Shown: positions 36,799 through 50,454 of the stretch, piece after piece
Numbering within the stretch: the first letter of the stretch is position 1
Layout of the letters: each line of letters starts with the position of its first letter
NCBI GenBank assembly: GCA_023974075.1
Contig: CM043792.1
Span: 21,405,154-21,469,153, forward strand
From: Chaenocephalus aceratus
Taxonomy: Eukaryota; Chordata; Actinopteri; Perciformes; Channichthyidae
Length of the DNA stretch: 64,000 nucleotides
Direction: 5' to 3'
Translations under genes and position numbers: made by a program
Notes under the pieces: generated by a model
Told to the model about the DNA's origin: nothing
The model's input: the letters and a program-made list of their open reading frames with translations, nothing else
Database searches by the model: none

Positions 36799-37360
36799 CC
36801 TGAATGTTTGTGACGGGCTGAGAGAACATTAGGTGAACTTTGTTTCTAACCTTGTGACTGACACATGAGTGCACACCAATAAACAGTGAGGTTGGTGAGC
36901 TCTGAACTTCATCAACCTGTTGAAGCAGCTGACCTGTAAACTATTTACTTTTACTGCAGCAACAGCCTTGATTCATCCTTTATCCTTTGCTTAGTGTGTC
37001 TTTTATCACAATATCACACAAATTAATATTAACAAATACTTTGATTTTTTGAAAAACATTTCCAAAAACAACTTCTGAACCGTCCTCTCCGCCCATTTTA
37101 CCCTCAAGTTGACTTTGCTGAGGTTTTCATTGAGAACTGTTCAATACATATTTGCTTTCAAACTAAATGTCAAAATCTCCCACTTGTATTTAGGATGTGT
37201 GCAGACATGCTGAGGCCCATACATGAAACAAAGAAAGGATAAATATTTAACTCTTATCCAACTAAATTACAGACATAAAGCTGATAGAAAAAATACGTTT
37301 TACAACATTTCTTTAGGATTTCTTTCAAGATTGTCCCAAACATCATTATTTTCCTGGAAG
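36799..37360. other. amn 5' flank up to the duplication boundary
   Basis: Short 5' flank of amn and spacer. No gene was recognised. The tandem-duplicated unit starts at about 37361. Confidence 0.6.
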
Positions 37361-38275
37361 AGGCCTATATTTTGAGCCACCCCCTTCAGATTCAGATTTC
37401 TACATTTACATGAGATGGTCCTTTGTCTTTGGCACTAGTAAAACAGCACTCACCTATTACACAGCACAACATAAATACACAATACACGAACAAATTGCAT
37501 CTTAAAGTCAAAAATCGACTAAATGGCAGTCATAATAAAAGTGTTAAGTGACATTTTCTTTGACTTGGGTGTAGTCCATTGAAATAGCCTATCATGGCAT
37601 GGAAGTTTATTAATGATATTGGTTTATAATGATGATACAAATGTGTAGATTTGTACTATTGCTTTTGCATCAGCATAGTATAATAAGACAGAAAACAGCT
37701 TGTTTGTGATTTAAACTGTATTGGATTTGTCCATATCTGATTCTGCAAAAAAAGCATTCATCCTGCTTTCTCATAGAGGTACCAGGATCATGCATGAAAA
37801 AAAAATAAACATTGAACGCACCCTCATTGAAAATGAACGCCACCTGAGGCAAGATGTCTGCACTTGCGACATAATCCCTTACTTGTACCCATAAGAAAGA
37901 CATGTTTTTCCTGTTTACATAAAATAACAAAGTTTTCCAGACGGGGAGTTGACTTGGTAGTGACGATCGGAACTTCCCATGATACATATTTGTTTGGGCT
38001 GCACTGTGCGTTCGACGGCGCGAGACAATAAGTAATCAGCTGAAACTCATTACACCTGTTCATTTAGGTTAGGCTACTGCTACTGGTGGTGAGCGAGCTT
38101 TGTGTGCACTCCACCAGCAGGGAGAATAACACTTATTTCATGAATTACAACGCCCAGTGTGTTTTCTCAAACCATATGCATTTCATCGTTGAAATTATAT
38201 AAACAGGTCCGGGTGTCCTGAGACCTTTTCCTGCCTTTTAGTCGCGTACAGGCCCAGTTTGGCCGGACAGACATC

Positions 38276-41080
38276 ATGAACACTGTAGCTCGACACATGT
38301 TCCGGACCGGCAACAAACTTTTCTCTAGGTAAGTTTGTGGGGGAGGGATGTATTTTCCTACTTTTTATATTAAACTGGGCCGAGTATAGGTTCAGAGGAC
38401 TATCCCTGAAATGTTTTAACATCATATTATGAGTCTGGGGTCCAACGTATAACTATTGCTTTAAATGTTAAGTTAACTTGTAAATTGTAGGCCCTGGATA
38501 CTTTTTCTGGTGCACGAATTACAATTTAAATGCGATCCAATACATTATCTGATCAATCCACATTCTACATAAAGGAATATTCTAACTTTTTTCTTTTGAC
38601 ACTGTCAGATTAGTGTAATATGTTTGTTATTCTGGTCTGACTCATGTAACCCTACTGGACTCGATTTCATATTGAAATGTGTATTGGATATTCTAATGCC
38701 CTTTTGTTTGTAAAGGAGATGATTGACTAAACTTGGAGGATGAGTCCAATAATTTAATTTATAAGTGGAAATTATTTGCATGTTTAGAGATTCTGTGTAT
38801 TTTAATGAAGAAGGAGTGGGGGCCGTTTTAAAGAGATTATTTAACGTTCTTTTTGAAAAATAAACCTTCAATCTTAGAAATATTGAGGCTGAAAATATTT
38901 CAGTGAAGGCTCATAAATTGTATTTTGTTGTCAGCTGGTAACTGTTCTTTTTTTACTTGTTTTCTTTGTAGAAAAAATGATGTTGTGGAGGCCCATCCAT
39001 CCAACATAGAGACAGCAGCACAGATGGACAACATCCAACATTTGACCAGTCCTTCCCATAATACCAGTGTTGGGGACAGCATTCACCATATTGAGGAAGT
39101 GATGGAGAGGGCCCACCATGGTGGTGGATGGCTGTATGGCATTATCTGCATCAACATCCTGATCCTGGGCTGCGCTCTGGTTAGCGGAAGTGCCTTCAAC
39201 AGTGTGGCCATTACTGCTGTACACAGGCATATCTTCCTCATCATTCTCCTACTCCTCACAATGTCGTGGATGCTGTTTCACACAGTCTTCACCTCACTTA
39301 AGGATGAGGCTGTTTCGTTCAGAGATGGCCATGCAGGGCCTGCATGGCTCCGAGGTCAGTTCATTCTTGGTTTAGGTTTTAGGTGAATGTCATTTCAAGA
39401 TTGAATCACTTTAATGTTTTTGTTCCAGCTGGACTTCTACTGTTTGGACTTCTCAGTCTCATCATGGACATCTTCAAGATTGCCATCGCTGTGGGCTACC
39501 TTCACTGTGACTCTGCTGTTAAAGTTGCATTTCCTGTCGTCCAAGCTGTGTTTCTATTTGTCCAGGTTGTTTTTATTTTAAAAACGTTATGTTAATGTGT
39601 TGCAAGAACATGCAATCTGTTGATGAGTTGGGAAAACTGAACAAAACCCCGTTTGCTTTTAAGACATATTTCCTGTGGATTCATGTGAAGGACTGTGTGC
39701 AGCTACACACACATTTGACACGGTAAATAATTTTCTTTATTCATCAGAAAATATACCTATTCTTGCTGCACACTCATGTTTTCATTCTTCCAGATGTGGG
39801 CTTGCTCTTACGCTTTCAACTAACCTGGTGGTATGGATGGCAGCCGTCACTGAGGAATCTCTTCACCAGACTGACATTCCTGATCTAAACTACAATGTCT
39901 CACCAAGGATGCACAGAGGTATTTCAAGATGGGTTTATGCTCAAGTCTTTCAGATTTATTTTATCATCAATAAGAGAAAAATAACTTAATCTTCCATTTC
40001 AGCCAGCGTTGTCAATAAGAAGTGTAATTGCAGTTACTCGGCATGCTACACCTTCAAAGAGGCCTCCTACTACCTGTATCCCTTCAACATAGAATACAGT
40101 CTCTTTGCTTCGGCTATGGCCTACGTCATGTGGAAAAACGTTGGTCGGCTTGTGGACAATCACCGCCATCACAAGGTCAAGTTCCGCATAAAGGATGTGT
40201 GTTTGGGACCTTTGACCGGCGTCCTCCTGGTGGTGGCAGGACTTGCAACATTCATAGTGTACGAGGTGGACATAGAAACAGGGGATGTGACGAAAACAGA
40301 CAAGGCTCTGCTGATCCATTTCATCATGAATATAGTGATAGTGAGCATGATGTCCCTCTCCACTGTGATTGGCTGCATCATCTACAGGTTGGACCACAGG
40401 GAGCACGCATCTGAGAAGAATCCAACCCGCAGCCTGGATGTGGGGCTGCTGGTGGGAGCCTCACTGGGGCAGTTCATCATCAGCTATTTCACTATCGTGG
40501 CAGTGGTGGCGATGGAAGCCAGAGGATATCTGAACGCCCTCAACCTGACCTGGGCCTTGCTGACAGTGCTACAGCTCAGCCTGCAGAATTACTTCATCAT
40601 CGAAGGCCTCCATCGGGAGCCCTTCCATGTGATGCAGGAAGCGGCTCTGCACACAAACCCTCATGCTTTCCAGGAAAATCCAGATATTATCATTGTTCAG
40701 GAAAGCCATAAGTCCAGCTACTTCCTGACTTCAAGCTGTGATAAGCCTAGTTGGAAGAGAAGAGTACTAAAGGAAGTCTGTGCCTTTCTACTGCTTGCCA
40801 ACATTATTGTAAGTTTAAGCTTATTTTCTTTCATTGATTATATTGAAACAAACCAATGATCAGTAATGTTTCTGTTTTTTAAACGTGTCCTTATTTTCTT
40901 ACTCTTCAGCTGTGGATCATGCCCGCCTTTGGTGCTCGTCCCCAGTTTGATCATCCCATAGAGATACAATTCTACAAAGTCTCAATGTGGACGGCCATTG
41001 TAAATATTGGACTTCCTTTTGGAATCTTCTACCGTATGCACTCTGTCGCCAGTCTCTTTGAGGTGTACATAATGTCGTAG
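38276..41080 (+). CDS. otop2: Otopetrin proton channel, otop2-like (copy B)
   Basis: Seven exons: 38276-38328, 38972-39354, 39429-39565, 39664-39722, 39794-39918, 40003-40808, 40910-41080; 1734 bp, 577 residues. Same 137, 59 and 171 bp exons as copy A. Begins MNTVARHMFRTGNKLFSR in a separate first exon. Conserved segments include GCALVSGSAFN, GHAGPAWLRG (Pro-Ala in place of the usual Pro-Ile), LIMDIFK, YFLWIHVKDC, YLYPFNIEYSLFASAMAYV, NPTRSLDVGLLVGASLGQ, NYFIIEGLHREPFH and LWIMPAFGARPQFDHPIE. Role as for copy A: proton entry channel. AATAAA at 41224-41229 is the likely polyadenylation signal. In human the order OTOP2-OTOP3-HID1 places an otopetrin beside HID1, as here. Copy C is its recent duplicate. 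Confidence 0.93.
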
Positions 41081-42500
41081 ATGGACTTCTGTTTGGGAAT
41101 GCAGAATAATTTTACTCTGCATTTATTTAATGTCCATTTATTTAATGTCCATTAAATAAATGGACATTATTTATTTAATGTCCATTTTTATTTATCAAAT
41201 GTATACATTGACCTTGTTATATTAATAAATATTATTTAAACATAAAATACATGTCATGTATAACTTGTTGGCCAACATTTAAATAACAATATTAATTTGT
41301 ATTTAAGATGGATATGCCTTTCATAATGTGCTGCACTTTACAGGCACTAGCATTTAAATGTATTATTTATGACCAGGATTTTGTATTTTTCCTCAAAGGC
41401 AAATGGCCAATTTAGCAACGGACAGAGGTTTTTATTTAAAGGATCAAAAGAAACTGGACTGTAAACATTACAAATGGTTTCAACCCTTATGACTTTTACC
41501 CTTTTTTAAAGTACTAACTGCGTGTAACAGGTTTATTTTGGGTATAGATAATATAATTGCATATTAATTATGATTATGTATTGATTTGATCCTTTTTAGA
41601 GGCTTCAAGGGGTACCCAGTATTTCACAAGAAAATATTATTTTACTGGTTGCTTGCTGGGCAATAGTGCCTTCTAGTGGTTATGGTCCAAAATATGTATT
41701 TTTCACTTTAAACAATTAATAATTTAGCAGTTATGATTCAGTGAGAATTTAAGTTTTCTTTCAGTATTGATGAGACTCTACACTGTTAAAGTCTAAAGTG
41801 TGACCCAGTAGTTTCACGTCTTTCTCATTAAAGCACAGAGTTCAAGAATGCAACCAACCCAACATTCACAGATGCATATCAATATATATTTTCAGGATAA
41901 TTTACGTAAAATACAATTTTCAACATCAAGCATTGTAAGCATAGCCGACCAGATCCAAACAAAAACCTGGTCATATACATAAAAACATACAATCTGTATA
42001 ATTGTCTCAAATCCTGTAGCGTAAATTGTCACAAACTACATCCATTTGATTAGACAACCAGTTGAGAGTGCACTTAAAGCATGGCAATTACAACAAATAA
42101 CGTGAAACACCAATAGTGTGCCCTCCAGGATATTTTACAAGCCTCTCTTGGAAATGATCATATATTCTATAGTAAGAGCTGACGGCAAAGTTTACCAATA
42201 TTTCATTTTTGACTGGTATGCTGCCAAGAAAAGAGCCTCAGCCTTCAGTAAATGCTCCAGACATTTTATGGTCTTGAGAAATGTACAAACACAGTAGTTC
42301 ATGGGCCATTTTGATAATTCAATCATCTCCCATTATCTGAAAGGTATCTACCCCTTACAATGACTTTCCTAACAAAGTTGGTAGTGAATAAATGTTGATT
42401 AGGGAGGCAAGTTAAACACAGTGAGGTTTATCAGGAGCCAAGCAGATAATGAAGGGAGGAGAAACCCTGGAGTTGAACAGTTCCATTTGTGGTCTTCTGC
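41081..42500. other. Convergent 3' region between otop2-like B and hid1
   Basis: 3' UTRs of both genes. It contains an AT-rich palindromic cluster of TTTAATGTCCATT and its inverse at 41127-41190, repeated with small indels at 63203-63265 in the second unit. No other gene. Confidence 0.6.
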
Positions 42501-43866
42501 TTACATCTTCTGAATCTCAAAAAGGCGGACATCAGTGTCATACCAGATAGGAGGGTCCACATTGCTGGAAAATCAGATGTAGGTGTTTAGTCGGTGTGAA
42601 TAGACTTTTGCATAATTCTCAGCTCTTGTGGTTGACTTACCGCAAATAAACAACCCCCCACATGTAGGTGCGAAACCACATGGCAGTGCCCGCGTTGGCC
42701 TGATACTTTCTGATGAGGATAGGGTGAGGAACTGGCAGCAGGCCAACTAATGTGCCATGCTGCAGAAACTTCAGGATCTCTGATTCATCTGTCAGACCCC
42801 TGCAGTGAGACAAGTGAGCACACATTAAAACAAGGTAACATTTCAAAAGATACTACATGGCGATTAAAGAGAAATCGGTTATGTACTTGTCGATGCAGAC
42901 CTTCTCCACCTGGGGAACCAGCACCTGTAGAAGTCGCATTATAGTCTGCAGGGGAAGTTTACTTTTCCAAGAGAGGACCTGGGACAATAAAGATACATTC
43001 AAATCAGTTACACATTCTGCCACATCTAAATTTAGGAGAGGCTGAAAGCAAGATCTGATACTGACCCATTCTGGTGTTGGAGCCCAAGAAGATGTTGAAG
43101 ACGCTATTGAAAAATGCCTTCTCTCCATTTCTGCTTCAGTGTAGAAAACATCCTAATAATGTAAAGTAAAAGATTAACTAACTTTGCTATTCTTTTAAAC
43201 GGAGACGTGCACACAAACGCACACACTTACTTCGTTCTCTCTGCCTGAGTTGGACTCTGTGTCACTGGTCCCAGTGACTGCACTTTGCTCTGAGGGGGCT
43301 GCTTGTGAGGTGCCTGTCTTTTGGACTGACACCATGGTGCCATCCTCTGACACCTGGGACTTTTCAGTCAGTTTATCTATAGCTGCAAAAACACAGAAAG
43401 CCAATCATTATTTGCAAGATATGTCTGGTGATTTAATTTATTTTTTCAACAAACCCATGAAAACACCAAAACCAAAATGTATAAGTATTGTCTGTGTATC
43501 CAAAACCTGATACACTGTAGTGTATTCTTCTGTACCACAGAGCTCCAGTTTTTGGCCAACAGCCAATAAAAACACAATTAGCCATTTCCCCTGTGTAACT
43601 GTTCAATTTTTACGATAAACATTGGTACTAAAGTTTATTTTCAGTCGGCTCTACAATTTCTTCCTGCTGTTAATAGTTGCTACTGCAAAACTTTGAAAAC
43701 AATACACTATTTACATCTGTTTGGATAACTATTTTGTTATCAAATTTAAGTAAATGTTTGTTTGTCCTCTTATTAGGACACTACGCTTATTATTGTGCTT
43801 AACTTGTGTAAGATTGTACAAAGGACAAACACCCACCCTACAGTCAAAAGTTATTTAGTAGTCAAT

Positions 43867-46800
43867 GGCTGAAGTCGAATAGTCCATTTAGCTTAGGAAC
43901 CTTCGTAAAGGAGTGAAATGACCCGGAAGTCCCTCAGTGGCAGCCATGATAAGTGCCGTTCGAATTCTCTAGAATGATGAGAATGATAGGAAAGGAGGTT
44001 TCAAACTTCCTTTATAACCTCCTTTAGCTTAGGAACCACTGGACCTCCCTAACCGACAGGAGAAGCGAAAATGCTGCCCCACAATGCCTTGCAGCCGCAG
44101 CATTTGCCGTCACTCAACAGTCGGCCGTTCACGGAAACAACCGATTATGACCGAGAAATTATATCATGAAAGTTACGGTGCTTATTGCAACCCAGTCTCA
44201 CGGCATTTCGTGTTCACCAACACGATTTTTAATCTATTGATTCGTGTTCACCATCACGATTTGCCCCTTTTTTTCGTGTTGTACAGCACGATTTTAAAAG
44301 CAATGTATTTCTACTGGTAACGTGTTTCGTGCCTGCAGGCTGCAGCACGTCTTTTTCTCCGGTCGGGTCGTGGAAGACCGGAAGCTGTGTGGTTCATAAA
44401 AACATGTTCTTACTCAATATCAAGCCACAATTATTGCTTTTATTTTAAATCGTATAATTTCGGACTTTTGTTGCCGTCTGTGAGGAAAATAAATGGGGCT
44501 CAGAGCCTCAGGATACTGAAATCTGTATTTTTAAATATTTCTTTCCTTCTAATTTGTTATTCTTTTCAAAATAACACACTGTTATTTACTCACCAATAAC
44601 ACACAATTATCCTTGCTTTTATTTATTGGTTTGATTCCATAATCTCGGGCTTTTTTGGTGTCCGTCAGGAACTGAATTTCAAAATAAAAATAACCGGAAA
44701 CAGACGTAGGCCTATAAGGGACATTTCGAACATCATTGCGATTGTCAACATTTCTGAGTTTAGGATGGCTGAAGACACTACACTACCCATAATCCCCAGC
44801 TATCGTTTAGGACTACAGTCCTTAGGCAGAGCGTCAAACAGCTGTGTGAAATGGAACGAAACCACGCCAGATTATCCAAAACTGGAATCGAACACCCCCC
44901 CAGAACTACACATGCTGGCTATTGTGTTTCGCAAAATGTTCTATGGGACGTCTCTTCTGAACGTTTTCGTTTTTCCCACAATTAGAAGTTGCCATTATTA
45001 TTATTAACACATTGGAGTTATCAAATGTAAAACATATAATTAATAAATGGGTGAAAATCACTTGTGTCCATAATGCGCAGCATTAATGTATACCCACATG
45101 ACAGCTCATTGCTACTTTGTAATTCTACTCCACTACAATTCAGAGGTTAAGCTGGTATTTTTACTCCACTGCATTTATTTGAGTTACTTTGCAGATTCTG
45201 ATTAATTATGTGAAATATAAACAACCCTTAAATCAGACTTTAGTTACACCTGAGTAAAATTCAGGTAAGGTGATTGTCAAGTGCCAACAATCAGGAGAGA
45301 TATTTGATAGTTGGTGCTTGAGAAGACTAAACATGTATCTGCAATTGACATGAATGGAAACAAGTAATAAAGTATATTCATTACTCGTTATTCTCTACTA
45401 ATAGTTAATTAAAGACTGTATATTATGGCTATTTTGCACATCCCTTTCAAGATTTTCAAAGGTTTATTGACATATCATACACAACTACGGTGTAGTTATG
45501 CAATGAATGAAAAACTTGGGTCACAGGTTCCTCAACAGTGCATTACAAGACATCTATCAATATGTGTGTACCACCACCATTAAACTGTCATATTCTGCAC
45601 ATTTCTTATTCTATCTACATACATAAGAGTATAATTAATGTGTATAATATCAGTTAAAATAAGTGCTTCAACATAGTTAACATAGCAGGAAAGCAATATA
45701 GTAGACGTTAATTACTTTGTCAGGCTTAATATTATATTAATGTTTAAATAAAGGTTAATCCGTTTTTCTGTTTTGCACCTCTATTAATATCTTTGTACAT
45801 CCTGCACTAAACTGTTTTATTGTAGAGATCACTTATAGTATCTTCTTGATTTTTTATATTCTATATTTCTATATTTATACTTTCCCCCTATGAAAGTATG
45901 TACTCTTAATATTTTTTTAATCAAATATAACACATACAAACAATAATTCAATAACGTGCTTTAACCACTAGGAGGTGCACACAAGGTACACACAGCCATA
46001 ACAACTTTGTATTATTAGTGTGTATGTACAACATCTGAAGATGTATAGTTTTATGCATGCTTTCACATCATTTTACAGCATATTGCTATACTATTTCAGA
46101 CTCAGTATTTACATTCAAAGAAAATCAGTAATATCTTTAAAAACTACAGTCCTTTTCTATCAGCTGTGCACCGTTATGGTGTAAATATACCATGAACCAT
46201 ACCATACCATGAACTTGTATAGACCTGTAACAGTCAACTGCATGAGGAGTTGGAAAGGTAGTTCAGAAAATCAGTAATATCTTTAAAAACTACAAAAAAG
46301 TCCCTTTATATCAGCTGTGCACCTTTATGGTGTAAACACAGCCTATCTATGAATTAGATCAAATGTAAAAGTCAGCCGAATTAGTGTTGATACTGCAAGG
46401 AGACGTATTGTGTGAAGAGAAATTGAAGATGTTGTTTAATTGTCAAGTATTCAGTTTCGGCGCCATTTCTTCCAGTTTTTCCAAAGGTCTTCTCATCAGG
46501 GCTCTCTAAATAAAGAACTACGGCAGATCTGTAATATGTAATGCAGCCGAACCGTGTATTACAATGCCGTTATGTGATGACTTTCAAAGAGAAAAGCAAG
46601 AGCACTCGGAATTAAGTATTATTTTATACTTTTTAAATGTTTTCCGGATTTCATATCATATAAACACCAACTCCCAGCATGCATTGCGGCTAACACATCC
46701 AATCAGAGAGCTTAAAACCTTAGCTGAGGATCTTGGGTAATCGCTCGAAATGCCTACGTCTGTTTCCGGTTATATTTATTTTGAAATTCAGTTCCTGACG

Positions 46801-48030
46801 GACGCCAAAAAAGCCCGAGATTATGGAATCAAACCAATAAATAAAAGCAAGGATAATTGTGTGTTATTGGTGAGTAAATAACAGTGTGTTATTTTGAAAA
46901 GAATAACAAATTAGAAGGAAAAAAAGATTTAAAAAATACAGATTTCAGTATCCTGAGGCTCTGAGCCCCATTTATTTTCCTCACAGACGACAACAAAAGT
47001 CCAAAATTATACGATTTAAAATAAAAGCAATAACTGTGGCTTGATATTGAGTAAGAACATGTTTTTATGAACCACACAGCTTCCGGTCTTACACGACCCG
47101 ACCGGAGAAAAAGACGTGCTGCAGCCTGCAGGCACGAAACACGTTACCAGTAGAAATACATTGCTTTTAAAATCGTGCTGTGCAACACGAAAAAAAGGGG
47201 CAAATCGTGATGGTGAACACGAATCAATAGATTAAAAATCGTGTTGGTGAACACGAAATGCCGTGAGACTGGGTTGCTTATTAAGCTTTTTAAAACATAG
47301 GTGGTAAGTTGCCAAAGTGCTTTGTTTTGAACGTTCATCAGTATTATACTCAAAAAGAGAAATATGAATGTTAGTTTTCACTGAAATTATCAAATAAAGT
47401 CAACATTTCAGTCTTTACTGAGCTGTGTGGGGTTTGTTCAACTTTTAAAAGATGTTTGAATGGTGATATACACAGTGATAGATGTTAAGGACTAATGTTT
47501 ATAATAAATACATCTGTATTGATTTTAAGATCTTTAGTTCATACAATCATACGTATTGGGATCATTTGTATTAATGTGGCCTGGAGGGAGAGGGTGACGA
47601 GCATAAGTTTCACTTTCCTTTTTTATTTCAATTCCAACTTTGGTCATGAAGAATATGTTTCTCTGTTGTCCACGTTCATAAAGCATAAAGCAGCAGCATC
47701 AGAGCACGGTGCAGAGTCTCTAGATGAGTTCACAGTAGTCCCTCGTTCTTATTAAACATCCATGTTGTAGTCCGCTGTATAGAAAACGGTGGTTTCCATA
47801 GTTTCCCCACAGCAGCAGACGCACACAATGACGTCCGCTGGCGCATCATAAACACGTCGGATAGTGAAAGTGCATTTGGATTCTCTAAAGTACCGCAGTC
47901 TCTTCTCCTAAGTCCTTTTGAATTCTCCTATCCACTATCCCTTAACCCCGTGACGTTTCACTCAGAGGTCAAGGAATAGACGATAGGGTTAGAATTTAGG
48001 AGCTGATTTTTAAACTATCCGACTGCAGCC
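43867..48030. mobile_element. DNA transposon split by a nested insertion (hid1 intron)
   Basis: Same family as 14769-15818: GGCTGAAGTCGAATAGTCC at the left and the inverse of GGCTGCAGTCGGATAGTTT at the right, flanked by AAT on both sides (43864-43866 and 48031-48033). The family sequence is interrupted after 44186 and resumes at 47278 because a second element has jumped into it. Confidence 0.8.
44187..47277. mobile_element. Long-inverted-terminus element X, nested
   Basis: Begins GCAACCCAGTCTCACGGC and ends with its inverse. The inverted arms are about 525 bp each (44187-44712 and 46753-47277), and TTATT is duplicated on both sides (44182-44186 and 47278-47282). The uninterrupted sister element at 14769 shows the empty site. 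The core of about 2 kb has no transposase frame. Non-autonomous foldback-like element; family not identified. Confidence 0.85.
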
Positions 48031-48150
48031 AATGTCTTAACATATCAAGTTGACCTATGATCCAATTTAACCCTTCAATAACACAATAAGGGATAATGTC
48101 CGTTTCTCAATGTCGAGTAAAGCTGCTCCAGAGCCGCTATTTCAAGCATA

Positions 48151-50273
48151 CTAATGGCGCATTTCCACTGCAACGGGGTAGCCCCGTTTAAGCGTCCCTA
48201 AGCGTCCTCGCTCAGGCCTCGGGCTGCCTCGCTGGTCGGCCGAGGCCGTGGCGCATTTCCATTACAGTTTAGGACCTGGGGTAGCAACGCAGTGTAGGCG
48301 GGGCGATCAGCTTTTTGGGCGGAGCGACGCTGGGTAAAACTGCAGTGGCGTCATCTTCAATGCGACACAACTCAATGTGTTGTTTGAGTCTAGTAGAACG
48401 AGGGTATTACAATTGAGCAATTTCTACATGTATTATGTATTTATCATGTATTCTTAATACCATTACAAAATAAACATGTAATAATGTTTTAGAGTAGGAC
48501 CTCAAGCTAGAAAACTCAATTTCTTGCTTTAAATCTCTTAAAAGTAAGGGGCTTTTTCCTAACTGATGGTGTTTGTTATTGCTTTATAAATTCATGTATG
48601 TTTATGAGTTTTTTATGTTGGGTGCCATTCATTATCAACAAGAGATAAGATAAGTCAAAGAAGTACTTTATTGATGGCAGTATAAAAATACAAATGTTGT
48701 ATCAAAAAGGCATGCCATTAAACAATACAAATAAAAAATGTAAAACTGTATTGCAGCCAGCATAAATATACATGGAATTGTAAATATAAAATGAACATTT
48801 GTGCAACAAATGTTGCATTTAAAAATTAACTAGATAAAAAATATATAATATGTACAATAACTATTAAGGTTTTTTGAAGTATCAGGGAGGAGACGGGCCA
48901 CGTCGGCTGCCCAGTCATGGTGCCGTTCCTGCTGGGCCCGATCCTCTCCTCCTCGTTTCCTCTTGCCTGGGTGACAATAAGATAATAATTAGCAATAAGG
49001 AAAACACACAGGACAGGTACAGGTCACACAAGGATATAAGAATAACATGTATAAACAGAACAACAGTAAGGTGAACTAAAGAAAGTTCTGGCCCTAGATG
49101 TTTACAATGATTGTGAAAGTGAATTACATTATGTCCAGCCTGTTGATAATGAATATAAATATATGTATATGATAGGATGTCACACACAACTGTACTAGCT
49201 GCTTACTAGCCAAGACTTTACTTGTAACAGAGCATTTCCACAGTGATATAGCTTATTTTATTTACTGACGATCGATGATCCACGGTTTAAAAAAACAGAA
49301 CAAAAATTCCAGTCGTTTTGCCATTTCTATTTCTTACCTAGAACCACACGCTGCGGTGTCGTGATGGCACTCGGTGTTGGTGGTTGAGTCGGTGTCGATT
49401 CTTCGGCTGGGGTCCGTTCTGGATTCGATGACGATGTGGACGGAACACTGCCATCAACCGTTGTTCGGGAATGTTCCTCCTCACGAGTCCCAATGTAATC
49501 ATCTAGAACAGCAAAATGACTTGTTAATTCCACAAACTACTGCAGCACAATACTAAATAGCAACAACAACTATAGAAAAGAAAAACTGAACGTAAACAAT
49601 GGCACATATGGTGTTAGCAAACAATAGCTCTAGCTAAGGCTATCTGCCTAGGCTATCTGCCTTAGCTAGCTATGTAGCTCTTCGGGGCTCCATAAAAGCA
49701 CGGGTTGTCGAACATTAATGTAAGGATAAAATAGACTTCTTTGTTAGAAGTGAGCGTACCTTGCAGGGACTCCAGTAAAGCCGTTGCCATTTTCCCTACA
49801 TCGCAGGAAAGTCCTCGAAAATCCGCGTTCGGACATCTGTGCAGAGACACTTTCACATTTCGCGTTGTTCCGCCGAGCTCCCGCTGGATTTTATCATCCC
49901 CAATGAGATGTAGGAACGTCGTCACCTCCTCGGTCGACCACGGTGTGCTTTTCTTCGACGTTGCCATTTTTGTAGCTCCTCCGTTTACAAAATGCTGCAA
50001 GCTTGCTTCTTGATATATATGTGACGCGAGGGATGATCTCGCGCGCGATCTTGTGACGATTCTCTCTGACCAATCAGCAGTCGAGTGTTGACGTCACAGC
50101 CCTGGCCTGGTCTGATAGAACCACGATTTTATGGGGCCGGAAAAAGAGGGAAAAAGTACCCGCTAGCCGGTACTAGGCTATATGGAAATGCCACCAAAAA
50201 CTGGCCTGGCCGCTTGAGGACGGTTCAGGACGCTTAAACGGGGCTACCCGCTGCAGTGGAAATGCGCCATTAG
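48151..50273 (-). mobile_element. DNA transposon carrying a MYB/SANT-like gene
   Basis: Inverted termini CTAATGGCGCATTTCCACTG with further pairing of ACGGGG(T/C)AGCCCCG(T)TTAAGCG. The right end reads the exact inverse of the first 20 bases. A possible TA duplication could flank ATGGCGC...GCGCCAT. It contains a three-exon MYB/SANT-like gene on the minus strand but no transposase. This suggests a Harbinger/ISL2EU-like group in which the second, DNA-binding, protein has survived. Confidence 0.8.
48830..49967 (-). CDS. Transposon-borne MYB/SANT-like DNA-binding protein
   Basis: Three exons, transcript order 49760-49967, 49338-49502, 48830-48966; 510 bp, 169 residues, phases closing and GT-AG sites present at each intron. 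The first exon starts MATSKKSTPWSTEEVTTFL, a MYB/SANT-like helix with the characteristic Trp and acidic pair, ending in a KMATALLESLQ helix. The second is Ser/Thr/Pro-rich. The third is basic (KRKRGG) then DWAADVARLL. Harbinger-type transposons encode such a protein beside the transposase to bring it to the nucleus and the DNA ends. No stop or frameshift is visible, so it may be recently active or expressed. The start could also be an in-frame ATG at 50000. Confidence 0.65.
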
Positions 50274-50454
50274 GTGGGGCCTCTCATATGACGCACACTT
50301 GCTCCCCTGTTCCACTCTTCGTTTTCCAAATGCCAGGAAGCATTCTTGCCTCGCTTCTGAAGCAAGTGACTCGGAAGACATGTGCTACCAAGCAAGTGTA
50401 CTCGACATTGAGAAACACCCAATATGTCAGTACCCAACAAGTCCTCCAACTCAT

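Larger units (their letters stand above)
48102..50416. mobile_element. Outer inverted-terminal element around 48151-50273
   Basis: GTTTCTCAATGTCGAGTA at 48102-48119 has an exact inverted copy at 50399-50416. Between them only about 30-125 bp on each side is not occupied by the inner transposon, so this looks like a small MITE into which the inner element inserted. No clear target duplication was seen. Confidence 0.5.

Noticed and set aside
39999..40414. Antisense and alternate-frame open frames of about 130 codons within otopetrin exon 6
   Set aside because: Shadows of the conserved otopetrin exon; the same frames recur in copy C only because the exon is duplicated.
49327..50013. Reading the plus-strand frames at 49374-49556 and 49741-50013 as genes
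   Set aside because: They are antisense to the spliced MYB/SANT-like exons, which have splice sites and a recognisable domain.
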